The notes beneath the pieces are model-generated. The model did no database searches. It worked only from the letters and a program-made list of their open reading frames with translations, and was not told the DNA's origin. The position numbers and the translations under genes were made by a program. Below, one piece after another: positions 36,110 through 46,510 of a stretch of 49,354 bases of DNA; positions within the stretch are counted from its first letter, which is position 1, and each line of letters starts with the position of its first letter. Origin of the DNA: Pseudomonadota bacterium (lineage in GTDB: Bacteria; Desulfobacterota; Syntrophorhabdia; Syntrophorhabdales; Syntrophorhabdaceae); contig JAPLKB010000056.1 of assembly GCA_026388275.1 (NCBI GenBank), positions 1-49,354 on the forward strand. The letters are read 5' to 3'.

Positions 36110-36201
36110 TTTTAAAATTATATTTTAAAGATGTATTTACGATTTATAAATAACATTCTGAAATTGATTTTCAAAACAAAACAGATTAGGTGGTGACGCA
36201 T

Positions 36202-37131
36202 ATGGCAACAAAAAAAGATTATTATGAAACCCTTGGAGTTGCAAAAACCGCATCGGAAGAGGTAATGAAGAAAGCATACAGGAAGCTCGCCATGAAATAC
36301 CATCCGGACAGGAATCCGGGGGATAAAAGCGCTGAAGAAAAATTCAAGGAGATCAGTGAGGCCTATGCAGTATTGAGCGATCCAAAGAAGAGGAGCCAAT
36401 ATGATACCCTTGGAATGGGTGGTTTTCAGCAGAGTCATTCAGAAGAAGACATCTTCAGAGAATTCAATATGGGTGACCTCTTTAAGGACCTCGGCTTCGG
36501 TGGTGGAGACATTTTCAGTACTATCTTTGGCAAGCAGGGAAGAAGGGGTGGAAGACCGAGGCACCAGACCCAGGACTTCGGTGACTACATCACCAGAGAA
36601 CAAGAACCTTCAAGGAATCTGGACCTCCACTATGAACTGGAAATTCCTTTTATGGATTCAATACATGGAGGTGAAAAGAGAATTTCCTTTACAACCCAGC
36701 AGGGTTCAGAAGATGTGAATGTTAAAATACCGAAAGGTATCTCTACAGGCAAGAAACTGAGGCTTCAGGGTAAGGGCGGAAAAGACCCCTATACAGGAAA
36801 AACTGGAGACCTTTATGTCACAATAAAGGTCGGGGAACACCCTGTATTTAAAAGATTGAATAATGATCTCTACGTAACCAAAGAAATAAAACTTACTGAT
36901 GCGCTGTTAGGAACAAATGTTGAGGTCCCTTCTATCAATGGTCCCAAACGGGTAACAATACCGCCGGGCATTAAAAGTCATTCCAAGGTTAGACTTAGAG
37001 GTCTCGGTGTACCGGATTTAAACAAAGATAGTGCAGGAGATCAATATGTGGAAATAATCGTTGATATACCAAAAAAATTAACTGACAAACAAAAGGCTCT
37101 TTTTGAAGAACTAAGGAAGGAAGGAATTTAA
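36202..37131 (+). CDS. DnaJ-family co-chaperone of CbpA type
   Basis: J-domain (about 1-70) with YHPDRNPGD, the HPD that stimulates DnaK ATPase, then a G/F-rich linker ([15 protein letters not shown]) and two beta C-terminal domains. The four CxxCxGxG zinc repeats of DnaJ are missing, so it is a class B (CbpA-like) protein of about 309 residues. The ATG at 36202 is behind AGGTGG; the frame extends to GTG 36190. The next gene overlaps its stop codon. Confidence 0.92.
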   Translation: MATKKDYYETLGVAKTASEEVMKKAYRKLAMKYHPDRNPGDKSAEEKFKEISEAYAVLSDPKKRSQYDTLGMGGFQQSHSEEDIFREFNMGDLFKDLGFGGGDIFSTIFGKQGRRGGRPRHQTQDFGDYITREQEPSRNLDLHYELEIPFMDSIHGGEKRISFTTQQGSEDVNVKIPKGISTGKKLRLQGKGGKDPYTGKTGDLYVTIKVGEHPVFKRLNNDLYVTKEIKLTDALLGTNVEVPSINGPKRVTIPPGIKSHSKVRLRGLGVPDLNKDSAGDQYVEIIVDIPKKLTDKQKALFEELRKEGI

Positions 37132-37910
37132 TGCTGCCAAGGAGGCATATCCTTGATGTAATGGAGTTTGTAAAAGATGAGAAGGATATTATCGCTATGT
37201 CTACAATTACCCTTGCTATCGATGCGATAAAATATCTGGAACCCGAATCCAGGAGAGATCACCTTGTTGAAGCGCTGGAGCTAAATGAATTTATCTGTTT
37301 TATGTTTCCTCTCAAAAGGCCGCAAAACAGATCATTATTATTTCATATCGTATCGGATTTGCTTGGTCTCCTTCTTTACGGAGTTCCGAAAAAAAGCAAG
37401 AAGGCTCTTGAAACCTTAGAATCAATCAACTACTCGGAAAAAAATATGGAGCCCTACCCTATTATAGAAGTATGGGATGCCATGAAAGATAAGGTTTATT
37501 CAAAAAAACACGGGGCAGTGAGTATAATAGACGGTTTTGTAAAAAAAATAAGGGTTGAGATGGATATTATTGAACGATATCCTTCTGTAGAAGATATTTT
37601 TTATAAATCAAAGGAATATATGTTAGAGTGGCTTCCATCCTTATCAAAATACTATGATAAACGTGGTAAAACAATTAAAGGCGCATATGAGAAATGGTGG
37701 TCTGTATGGCTCTGCAATGAAGAGAAGGACCGTATACTATCAGGCATGATAGACAGGCTGTATGTACAGGCGGAAGCAGAATATGGCGTTGCTATTGATA
37801 AAGAGAGCATCTTCTCATCAATAAGCCTCGATAAAAATGAAAATAGAAAAGAAAACGAGCACTTTTCAATGTTATACAAGCAAGGTATAAATTTATTGTT
37901 AAAAATTTAG
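37131..37910 (+). CDS. uncharacterised helical protein coupled to CbpA-like DnaJ
   Basis: The 259-residue frame starts in TAATG at the dnaJ stop, so translation is coupled. No signal peptide, membrane span or familiar motif. It looks mostly alpha-helical, with Trp-rich late part (EWLPSLSKYYDKRG, YEKWWSVWLCNEEKD). In some CbpA operons a small modulator (CbpM) follows, but this protein is much larger and does not resemble CbpM. A chaperone-partner role is only inferred from position. Confidence 0.6.
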   Translation: MLPRRHILDVMEFVKDEKDIIAMSTITLAIDAIKYLEPESRRDHLVEALELNEFICFMFPLKRPQNRSLLFHIVSDLLGLLLYGVPKKSKKALETLESINYSEKNMEPYPIIEVWDAMKDKVYSKKHGAVSIIDGFVKKIRVEMDIIERYPSVEDIFYKSKEYMLEWLPSLSKYYDKRGKTIKGAYEKWWSVWLCNEEKDRILSGMIDRLYVQAEAEYGVAIDKESIFSSISLDKNENRKENEHFSMLYKQGINLLLKI

Positions 37911-37919
37911 CAAGTGGTA

Positions 37920-37980
37920 TTGACAAAAAGGCCTTTATATCCTTATATTATCTTTAGCAATCATTCGTGGCAATTGCCAA
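37920..37980 (+). promoter_or_regulatory. groESL promoter with CIRCE-like inverted repeat
   Basis: TTGACA (37920-37925) and TATATT (37944-37949) are 18 bp apart. TTAGCAATC (37954-37962), nine bases, then AATTGCCAA (37972-37980) has the 9-9-9 geometry of CIRCE (TTAGCACTC-N9-GAGTGCTAA) but deviates, especially on the right. It begins at about +1, the usual HrcA operator position. No hrcA is in the window. Confidence 0.55.
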
Positions 37981-38011
37981 AAATCAAATTTCATGAAGGG
38001 AGTGTGGTACA

Positions 38012-39969
<1,958 letters not shown>

Positions 39970-39976
39970 AAAATAC

Positions 39977-40007
39977 GAGGGGACTTGCAAAAGTCCCCTC
40001 TTTTTTT
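39977..40007 (+). terminator. Rho-independent terminator after groEL
   Basis: GAGGGGACTT (39977-39986), loop GCAA, AAGTCCCCTC (39991-40000) and seven T. Confidence 0.95.
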
Positions 40008-40118
40008 ATTCTCTGCAGGGCTTGCTCACACAGCTTACTGCAAAAGCTTTTTCCGGTTTTTGTCTTTGATAAAACATCCGTATGCGGCAGTGTAGTTCAT
40101 TTTTCTTTAAAAACCGGA

Positions 40119-40334
40119 TTATTTTTCTCCGTGATACTTGAATGAGACACTGAGCCTTACACGGTAATTTGTTACTTTACCGTTTTCTACTGTCACATCC
40201 TGCTTGGTTACCTCTGCAATACGTAAATCTTCAAGTGTTTTCGCGGTAGTTTCAACGGCGATCTTTGCAGCATCTTCCCACGATTTTGGGCTTACCCCTA
40301 CTATCTCAATGATTTTATACACGCTTCCTGCCAT
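40119..40334 (-). CDS. dodecin
   Basis: The 71-residue protein reads VYKIIEIVGVSPKSWEDAAKIAVETTAKTL and ends VTNYRVRLSVSFKYHG, the dodecin pattern. Dodecins form hollow 12-mers that store FMN/FAD or related flavins, consistent with a flavin-rich metabolism (Etf, TrxB). The aromatic flavin-stacking Trp corresponds to W19. AAGGAGG precedes the ATG at 40332-40334. It is monocistronic, converging with groEL. Confidence 0.93.
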   Translation of the reverse strand: MAGSVYKIIEIVGVSPKSWEDAAKIAVETTAKTLEDLRIAEVTKQDVTVENGKVTNYRVRLSVSFKYHGEK

Positions 40335-40499
40335 ATCAACCTCCTTGATTTATTTTAACAACATTATAGAAGTAATAGCATGGCAATGTGATATGTCAAG
40401 CAGGAATTTCTATAAAATATCCAAACGTTAGGTTCATAAGGCGCGGAACACAGTAAAATAATGCTATTTCCAATCCTTTTAAACTTTACACTTTGAAAC

Positions 40500-41423
40500 T
40501 TAAGATATTTTTTCAGCTATCGGCAAAGCTTGCTGTAAGCATACCTCCCCTGCCCTGCCTTCAATGTACCCATAAACGGTTTCACATGCAGGGATGTTTT
40601 TATTATTTTTCAGCTCATTTGCAATATCTATGATTCTTTTATATGTAAAGCCAAGTTCAAGCGTTTTTTTGATAAACATTTCAAGAAGGTGAGACCACTT
40701 TTTTCCTTCCAGTTCAGTATGAACAGTAAGAATGTTCAGGCCATCTGTAAGGGCATTTAAATAAAATTTGGCAAGGGTGTTAATTTCGGTGCCTGCAATA
40801 CCTACAACCTCATCGAGGGTCGGCAGCGTAGTAGGTATTTCGAGAATCCGAAATGTTTTTTTATCCATTTCCGGAAAAAATGGCGATGTCCCCCGGGCAT
40901 TGCTTGTATAGACAAAATTATTTTCCTCAAAGAACTTTAAAACATAGGGATTTATCATCCATCCCGGTGCGGCAAAAGACTGCGGATCTTTTTTTACTAT
41001 ATCCCGGTATGTATTAAATGCTTTTTGTAATTCTTCAAAGGTCTTTTCCTTGCTGAAACATTTTATGTGATCATGCCAATAAACATGGTCATGGCCATGA
41101 ATACCCAATTCATGGCCTTCCTCCATAATTTTATGAAGGAGATATATATTTTTCCTTGCTATCTCAGGTCCGGGAAGCAACAAGCCATACAGAAGGGTTT
41201 TTATCCCGTAAGTGCTTATAACACCGACTCTGCCGGCCTTTTTTAAAAAACCTTTTCGTGTAAACACCCTTTTTACTGTCCAGCCTGTATGGTCTTTACC
41301 CATAGGAACAAAAAAACTTGCATTAATGTTATATTTTTTGAAAAGTGCCAGTAAAACAGGCACGCCCTTTTTCATACCTGCATATGTATCCACATCAACC
41401 TTTATCCCTATTGTTTTATTCAA
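40500..41423 (-). CDS. polysaccharide deacetylase, ArnD-like
   Basis: NodB-fold enzyme of 307 residues. GIKVDVDTYAGMKKGVPVLL has the catalytic/metal aspartates, and ELGIHGHDHVYWHD gives the metal-binding His pair. FAAPGWM, NARGTSPFF and IPTTLPTLDEVVG align in order with ArnD, the deformylase of the undecaprenyl-phosphate aminoarabinose pathway that modifies lipid A. No other arn gene is nearby, so the substrate may differ. It starts at TTG 41421-41423 with GGGGAG upstream. Confidence 0.85.
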   Translation of the reverse strand: MNKTIGIKVDVDTYAGMKKGVPVLLALFKKYNINASFFVPMGKDHTGWTVKRVFTRKGFLKKAGRVGVISTYGIKTLLYGLLLPGPEIARKNIYLLHKIMEEGHELGIHGHDHVYWHDHIKCFSKEKTFEELQKAFNTYRDIVKKDPQSFAAPGWMINPYVLKFFEENNFVYTSNARGTSPFFPEMDKKTFRILEIPTTLPTLDEVVGIAGTEINTLAKFYLNALTDGLNILTVHTELEGKKWSHLLEMFIKKTLELGFTYKRIIDIANELKNNKNIPACETVYGYIEGRAGEVCLQQALPIAEKIS

Positions 41424-41643
41424 ACTTTATCTCCCCTTGAGAAATTCGGCAAATTTGAACCATGCAAGACCGGATTTTATATTGGCCCTGCAAGTTTGTC
41501 GTATTTTATAGCATTAAATCTTCTCATATTATAAAATGTCAAACAACTGAAAATTTAATTATGCTATACTCCCTGTATAAATAAGGTTTCAAGAAACCTA
41601 AGTTCAACAACATGGAATAGCACTGATCCGCTAAGGAGGCTTT

Positions 41644-42051
41644 ATGAAATATTTTGTTTTTGGCGTCATAACTGTAATGTTTATCTTGCTGTCTGATATA
41701 GGTGTTTTTGCCCAGACAAAGGGCGGGGGCTGGCAGATGTATTATGCTGATGAAGAATCAGGAAACAGGTATTACTACGATAAAGGAAGTATTGAATCGC
41801 CCCAGAAAAATATTTACAAGGTATGGCAAAAAACTACCGAAACAATAAGGGCAGGGGAAGAACTGGACACTTTCAAAATGCAACTTCAGATAAATTGCCT
41901 GGTAAAAACCTACGTGGTATTGTCTTATATTGAGTATGACGGCACAGGCGAAAAAGAACTGAACGCTCAGGAATATAAAGAAAAACAACCTAAAGACAGG
42001 GTTCAGGTTTGGTCACGGATGGGAGCGCTATTCGATAACGTTTGTCCATAA
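41644..42051 (+). CDS. secreted surface-adhesin-E-like small protein
   Basis: 135 residues with a cleavable signal (to about FAQ/TKG). The mature part WQMYYADEESGNRYYYDKGSI, then KNIYKVWQKTTET and a Cys pair (one in INCLVKT, one in the final VCP), matches the small secreted adhesin-E-like domain also encoded at 48207-48626. Role unknown; periplasmic or surface. AAGGAGG is ideally placed before the ATG. Confidence 0.8.
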   Translation: MKYFVFGVITVMFILLSDIGVFAQTKGGGWQMYYADEESGNRYYYDKGSIESPQKNIYKVWQKTTETIRAGEELDTFKMQLQINCLVKTYVVLSYIEYDGTGEKELNAQEYKEKQPKDRVQVWSRMGALFDNVCP

Positions 42052-42183
42052 AAGACAGGTGTTATCCCAATTTTTAATTCGCCCACTCAAAGACTAATGC
42101 TATGGCGTTATCTCTATAAAGGAAAAAAGTACCTTCGCACATCAAGCAGAACTAAGATAAACCCATATTTTCCATTAAGATAA

Positions 42184-42448
42184 GCAACGGTGTCGGGCTG
42201 TCCCTCGCAAACACGCTCATTACGCTCCGGCGGCTTCATTCGCTCGCGTTCGGCTTCGGAACTTTTGCTTACGCTATGGTTTCATCGCGAAGGCAGTACA
42301 TGAGCGACAAAGACCAAGCTTCCATTACTGGGGCTTGCGCCGCCCCCTCCACGAACCAAGTCCGTGGAGTCTCCCCCTCTCGCTCACTTTGTGAGCTATG
42401 GGAGATGCCCCTCACGACGGTTTGCTTAAGACAACCGGACACCGTTGC
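42184..42448. mobile_element. MITE-like element with terminal inverted repeats
   Basis: GCAACGGTGTCGGGCTGTC (42184-42202) is the inverted counterpart of GACAACCGGACACCGTTGC (42430-42448), 17 of 19 positions. Pairing continues inward to GCAAAC/GTTTGC (23 of 29 overall). The 265-bp interior is GC-rich in AT-rich surroundings and has no gene, but holds hairpins such as CTCCACG/CGTGGAG and GCTCACtttGTGAGC. No target duplication is obvious. A parent transposase is not in the window. Confidence 0.7.
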
Positions 42449-42530
42449 CAGTGACATATACGGGATAAAGCAATAAGTAGAATTAATATGATTGAAGGCA
42501 AATGATATCGCTTGCACGGATAGTTTCAAA

Positions 42531-43094
42531 CTACAGATTGCGAACACCCATCGCTTCAGCCTGTGGACATTTGTATTTTGCGCTGCAGTGAAGACAGGCT
42601 ATTTTGGGAAAGATGATGAAAAATCGGAATAAAAGCAGACCGACAACAACCATAAAAATGAGCAGTAGGACAACGGAGAAATTCACGATCAATGCAGGAA
42701 TCATTGCCAGGATGAGGACAACAAGGGAGGCTATATAAAGATTATTGGGACAAAACAGGCCTACAGCCCGTCGATGGAATAACTTAGGATCTCCTTCTTT
42801 CGCAATCCTCTTTGAGAGAACATTCAAACCTGATATGCACAACGAATCCCTGACCTGGTAGTAAAGGCAATTAGGGCAAACAGTCAACGGCATTATCACA
42901 TACATTTCTACACAAGATAAAACGATATACAAAATCCCGAAAGTGTAACCCGCCCATGAAGAGAAACTATAGCCGAGTGCTATTCCGATTCCACCCATCA
43001 GAAAATGCAATATCGTGCTAACATTATAGATTAGTACGCTGGACAATGGATATCTTGTATAAAGTTTGGCTTTATAGCCTTTCTCCGATTGCAT
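42531..43094 (-). CDS. four-helix membrane protein with Cys clusters
   Basis: The ATG at 43092-43094 has AGGAAGGG upstream, giving 187 residues (frame extends to 43118). Four hydrophobic segments are grouped in two pairs (about 20-70 and 120-170). Between and after them are CPNCLYYQ and ACLHCSAKYKCPQ, which could bind metal or Fe-S on one membrane face. No family recognised. Possibly a membrane redox subunit, but no partner is nearby. Confidence 0.65.
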   Translation of the reverse strand: MQSEKGYKAKLYTRYPLSSVLIYNVSTILHFLMGGIGIALGYSFSSWAGYTFGILYIVLSCVEMYVIMPLTVCPNCLYYQVRDSLCISGLNVLSKRIAKEGDPKLFHRRAVGLFCPNNLYIASLVVLILAMIPALIVNFSVVLLLIFMVVVGLLLFRFFIIFPKIACLHCSAKYKCPQAEAMGVRNL

Positions 43095-43176
43095 TTTCCC
43101 TTCCTGGTCACCCCCCATCTTTACTTACTCGTCGCAGTACAGCCATATCTGGCCTGTCTGGGCGGAATGGCAAATT

Positions 43177-43332
43177 CTAATCCGGTTTCCAGACCCCATA
43201 GGATCTGATTTCCCCTCCCCGAACGTGGTAGCAACCACCATACTTAGCAACAATGGGAGAAACCTGATCAATGTACTGTTCATATTTCTCACGATCTTTT
43301 ACTGTGGAATCAATAATCATATATACCGACAT
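43177..43332 (-). pseudogene. truncated DUF1330-family gene
   Basis: From the Met at 43332 the product MSVYMIIDSTVKDREKYEQY to VAKYGGCYHVRGGEI is the N-terminal half of a DUF1330 (dimeric alpha/beta barrel) protein. It reaches YGVWKPD and stops. A complete member would continue RIVI-EFP for about 45 more residues, and the following codons (EFAIPPRQA) vaguely do so after the stop. I read this as a gene broken by a nonsense or small indel. The frame extends upstream to 43422 with unrelated residues. Confidence 0.5.
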
Positions 43333-43470
43333 ATTAATCGCGTAACAACAATTTTCAACAAGAAGAAAACACACCATTTTCAAGAACCTTTTTTTTGCTA
43401 TCCTGTACTCCAAAAAAGACATTTATCAAACAGTTTCCAAGATTGTATTCACAGTGAATACCAATAATAC

Positions 43471-43759
43471 TTAATTGTTCAAACCAAATCCTGTATTGAC
43501 TTTGCAGAGATTTTACTCTTTGCTATAAATGTTGTAGCAATTGTTTCAGACACAGTGTCTGCAATTGCACTAAATGATATAAAATCTATATTTTCGATCA
43601 TCTTGTTCCAATGCCAGCGTGCTGCCATAGGCCTGATTTCAGGTCGATTGGCTGCACCCAGGGGTTGGGCAAATTCTTTTTTTGCTGGGTTTTTTATGTC
43701 AATAAAACCTCAATTTACAAAAGTTATTTTGTTTTTATAGAACGCCCCCTAAGTGTCCC
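43471..43759. repeat. long imperfect direct repeat, copy 1
   Basis: It opens TTAATTGTTCAAACCA and ends CCCCCTAAGTGTCCC. The outer parts match copy 2 at 43974-44231: the first about 95 bp (with CCTGTATTG and a palindrome CAGACACaGTGTCTG) and the last about 40 bp (GTTATTT-GTTTTTAT). The middle differs and here holds the attC-like site at 43607-43670. No protein is encoded. Confidence 0.7.
43607..43670 (-). other. attC-like site F (end of the cassette array)
   Basis: Read on the - strand it opens GCCCAAC-CCCTGGGTGCAGCC and folds: GTGC/GCAC, TGCCA/TGGC and GGCCTG/CAGGTC with unpaired bases on one side, ending at TTCCAAT. The core GTTGGGC (43664-43670, + strand) fits GTTRRRY. Its opening is nearly the same as site E. 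It would close the cassette holding the restriction-modification genes. Confidence 0.65.
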
Positions 43760-43973
43760 GGCGGCTTGCTGGAACTTTTGCCTCTATCGGTTTTGTAATG
43801 TTCTTATTCTATTGTAGGCCTTATTCTGCTTTTTGTCTTTATTTTTCTCTTAACTTCTCATTTAGGAGAAAGACCAGGCATTCTAAAAATTTCTATTTTT
43901 TCATTCTGTACTTTATAATGAACATTAATAAAGGAGTTATCACACTCGCTTTCACATTGAAAGCAAAAATTAA
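43760..43973. other. AT-rich stretch between the two direct repeats, no supported gene
   Basis: About 214 bp, strongly AT-rich. An open frame on the + strand from GTG 43753 begins inside the repeat and has no ribosome-binding site. I regard it as chance. Confidence 0.35.
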
Positions 43974-44231
43974 TTAATTGTTCAAACCACAGCCTGTATT
44001 GGCTTTACGTCGATTTTAAATTCAGTAGCAACTGTTGCTACCAATGTTGCTGACACATTGTCAGCAAATTTTCATTATTGAAGATTTATGATTGTTTATC
44101 TTATTTTCCGCTAGCCGTTTAAATTGAAATATTGAAGGATGTCTCCACGTCCACTTTATAGCTTTTTTCCATTGTAAGGATACATTATTTCAAAGTTATT
44201 TAGTTTTTATGGGACGTCCCCTAAGTGTCCC
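43974..44231. repeat. long imperfect direct repeat, copy 2
   Basis: 258 bp, same ends as copy 1. It carries the palindromes TAGCAACtGTTGCTA and CTGACAcatTGTCAG in the left part and GGGACGTCCC at the right, and ends exactly at the stop codon of the methyltransferase (44231). The middle has no clear attC. Confidence 0.7.
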
Positions 44232-45139
44232 TATACCAGTTTTCTTTTTGAGGGCCTGACCTTGTACAGAATCTCATCTTCCATAACCATGCTTGTCTGC
44301 TGGGTATTGACTCTCTCAAAAAGGAGTTTGGCTTCCGAGAATAGACCGGAGTTCTCGGCCTTTAGGTAACGCGCTGCCATGCGACAGTATTCTGGGTCAA
44401 TATCGACTCCTATGCTGTTGCGGCCGGTTCGAAGGGAGGCAACCATAGTAGTACCTGTTCCACAGAAGGGATCAAGTACGGTATCCTCGGTGAACGAGAA
44501 CATCCGCACGAGGCGCGTCGCCAGTTCAATAGGGAACGGCGCTGGGTGTTGTTTGGTTGATGCTCCAGTGATGTTCCATATTTGTTGGAACCAACGGCCA
44601 AAATCATCTTTGTTGAGTCGGCTAGCATCCCGTTGTCCGTTCGTCGGTTTTCTATAGCCCCCTGGCTTTCTCTGCATGAGGATAAACTCTATGTCGTTCT
44701 TAATGATCGCGTTCGGTTCATACGGTTTGCCGAGAAATTTCGAGCCGTTTGAGACCTCATACGAGGCATTGGCGATCTTGTGCCATACAATTGGGTTCAG
44801 ATTGTCAAAACCAATGCGCCGACAGATCACGGAGATGTCAGAGTGGAGCGGAAAGACAAGATGCCGTCCGAAGTTGCGCCGAGCTACGCACACGTCGCCC
44901 ACCACGCAAACCAAACGCCCTCCAGGGACGAGAACACGGAATACATGACGCCACACCTTCTCCAATTCAGAAAGGAAGGCTTCATATTCCTCAATGTGGC
45001 CAAGTTGATCCGGATTCTCGTTATACCGCTTGAGATTCCAATAAGGCGGAGATGTAACTGCCAGGTGTATCGACTCCTCCCCTAGGAATGATAAATCACG
45101 AGCGTCGCCGTTAATCAGCGTGTGGGTTGTGGGTTGCAT
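44231..45139 (-). CDS. type II DNA methyltransferase (beta class) of the PaeR7I/XhoI-type system
   Basis: AVTSPPYWNLKRY, the catalytic motif IV of amino-methyltransferases (N6-adenine or N4-cytosine), comes before the AdoMet motif I, DPFCGTGTTMVA, near the C-terminus, giving the beta-class order. GVDIDPEYCRMAARYL closes the AdoMet pocket. The ATG at 45139 lies 4 bp after the endonuclease stop and gives 302 residues. ATG 45163 or a further extension to 45241 would overlap the nuclease gene. It should protect the sites cut by its partner. GC content is clearly higher than that of the flanking core genome, which suggests transfer. Confidence 0.9.
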   Translation of the reverse strand: MQPTTHTLINGDARDLSFLGEESIHLAVTSPPYWNLKRYNENPDQLGHIEEYEAFLSELEKVWRHVFRVLVPGGRLVCVVGDVCVARRNFGRHLVFPLHSDISVICRRIGFDNLNPIVWHKIANASYEVSNGSKFLGKPYEPNAIIKNDIEFILMQRKPGGYRKPTNGQRDASRLNKDDFGRWFQQIWNITGASTKQHPAPFPIELATRLVRMFSFTEDTVLDPFCGTGTTMVASLRTGRNSIGVDIDPEYCRMAARYLKAENSGLFSEAKLLFERVNTQQTSMVMEDEILYKVRPSKRKLV

Positions 45140-45143
45140 AGTT

Positions 45144-45875
45144 TCAGACGGAGGCCGATACATGGGCAATAAGAGTTTTTGCAAAACGTTCAACTGTAAG
45201 ATCGTTGGAAGGGGTGTCGTAATTGCCGTCAATGCCTTCACGGAGCGAGGAGGTGATGAAGGCAGAAGCTGTGTAGTGTCGCTCCAGAACCAGCTTGCGA
45301 CAAAACAACTCGTACCGACGCATATACGAAGCGCCGATGAACTCAGGGAATACTTTGAAATGAGGTTGCTGGACGCTCACAGGACGGTTCGATGCCTCGC
45401 AATCCTCCAGCATGAAGAAGTATCCAAGAAACGGCTGCGGGCTGTCGAGGTAGGCGCGTTCTCTGAATGCGGTCCAAAGGTCAAGGGCACTGCCCATCGC
45501 TTCCTCTGTCCGGTTGTTGAAATTGTTGCCGAACGATGGTCCGACCTGAGATTTAGCTTCGATGGCGACGACCAGTGTCCGATCGCGGACTACGAGAAGA
45601 TCCCATTCTTTTGTGGGCCGAAAAAAACCTGGAAGCTCAACGGCCTTTTTTCGAAATATATATACGGGTGGGATGCCTGCCTCGGTAATGAGTTGTGTAA
45701 AAAGGTTGATAAAGGCATCCATGTGGGCACCGCCTGTCACAGCGCTCCGAAGACCTTGATCGGCCTTGCCGGCCTCTTCTTGCTTCCTGCGTTGCGCAGT
45801 TCGTGTCTGCCAATAGTGAGCTACGGCTTCCTGGGTACGGGTGTGTAAATTCTTAAGAAGTTCAGTTTGATTCAT
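45144..45875 (-). CDS. PaeR7I/XhoI-type type II restriction endonuclease
   Basis: 243 residues. KEWDLLVVRDRTLVVAIEAK has a PD-(D/E)xK-like core (D then E-x-K), followed by SQVGPSFGNNFNNRTEEAMG and ALDLWTAFRE, which I recognise as the conserved block of the PaeR7I/XhoI family. Family members cut CTCGAG, so this specificity is expected but not proven. It starts at ATG 45873-45875, 37 bp after attC-like site E, as first gene of its cassette. The methyltransferase follows 4 bp downstream. GC-rich compared with neighbours. Confidence 0.88.
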   Translation of the reverse strand: MNQTELLKNLHTRTQEAVAHYWQTRTAQRRKQEEAGKADQGLRSAVTGGAHMDAFINLFTQLITEAGIPPVYIFRKKAVELPGFFRPTKEWDLLVVRDRTLVVAIEAKSQVGPSFGNNFNNRTEEAMGSALDLWTAFRERAYLDSPQPFLGYFFMLEDCEASNRPVSVQQPHFKVFPEFIGASYMRRYELFCRKLVLERHYTASAFITSSLREGIDGNYDTPSNDLTVERFAKTLIAHVSASV

Positions 45876-45912
45876 TGCCTTAGTATCGCATTTTTTCTAA
45901 TGTTTTTCCAGT

Positions 45913-45969
45913 GGCCAACATATGAATCAGCCAGAGCCAACGGCAATTGGCTGTATCCACGGGTTGGGC
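45913..45969 (-). other. attC-like site E
   Basis: 57 bp bounded by GGCCAAC (45913-45919) and GTTGGGC (45963-45969), both fitting the integron core pattern. On the - strand it begins GCCCAACCCGTGGATACAGCC. The arms pair with offset unpaired bases and the centre AGCCA-acggcaa-TTGGCT makes the terminal hairpin. Confidence 0.75.
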
Positions 45970-46137
45970 AATTCTTTTCATTCCTATTGTCCTTTGTCAG
46001 TGCCTGACCCCTTTATATTCTTTTCGGGATGCCTTCACCGGAATCACGCTCCAAGAACTTGTAGGCTATCCCTGGGATGAATCACCCGGTCGATCCAGCC
46101 TTCATGCTGTCCCCACCAGTTAGTCCCTTAAGCATTG

Positions 46138-46476
46138 TCATATCCCAAGCAACTGCTTCTTCTTTTGCTCATAGTCAGACTCAGAAATTAATTTTTGCTC
46201 TTTCAATCTCGCAAGTGCGCTCAACTGGCTTTCAATATCTTGCGCCGAAAATGTTTCAGAATTGCCATTGCCGCGCCGTTCCCGCAGAACTTGGGAACGG
46301 CGTACCAAGTAATATGGAAACGTGACAATCCAAAGCAGAAGTGCCGACAAACACCATGCTAGAGCGCCATTATTTATGGAATATGGCTGCTTTGTGGCGG
46401 GTATCTTGTTGGTACTGGCATCATAAGTTAACCAAATTGTGGTGGCCAAAACGATGATAAGGATAAACTCTACCAT
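46138..46476 (-). CDS. two-helix membrane protein with C-terminal SHOCT domain
   Basis: The ATG at 46476 has AAGGAG 6 bases upstream, giving 112 residues (frame opens at 46500). Two hydrophobic helices (about 1-20 and 40-60) are followed by a linker and IESQLSALARLKEQKLISESDYEQKKKQLL, a SHOCT-like oligomerisation motif. Such small proteins are frequent integron and phage cargo; function unknown. It starts 34 bp after attC-like site D and its cassette ends at site E. Confidence 0.75.
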   Translation of the reverse strand: MVEFILIIVLATTIWLTYDASTNKIPATKQPYSINNGALAWCLSALLLWIVTFPYYLVRRSQVLRERRGNGNSETFSAQDIESQLSALARLKEQKLISESDYEQKKKQLLGI

Positions 46477-46510
46477 AATATCTCCTTTCTTATTTTGCAT
46501 GTTGTTTTAT

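Noticed and set aside
43753-43977. 74-codon + strand frame between the direct repeats
   Set aside because: GTG start within the repeat, no ribosome-binding site, low-complexity Phe-rich product, and opposite to the cassette direction.
45120-45848. 242-codon + strand frame opposite the restriction endonuclease
   Set aside because: The - strand product has the PaeR7I-family block, while the + strand product has no recognisable feature.
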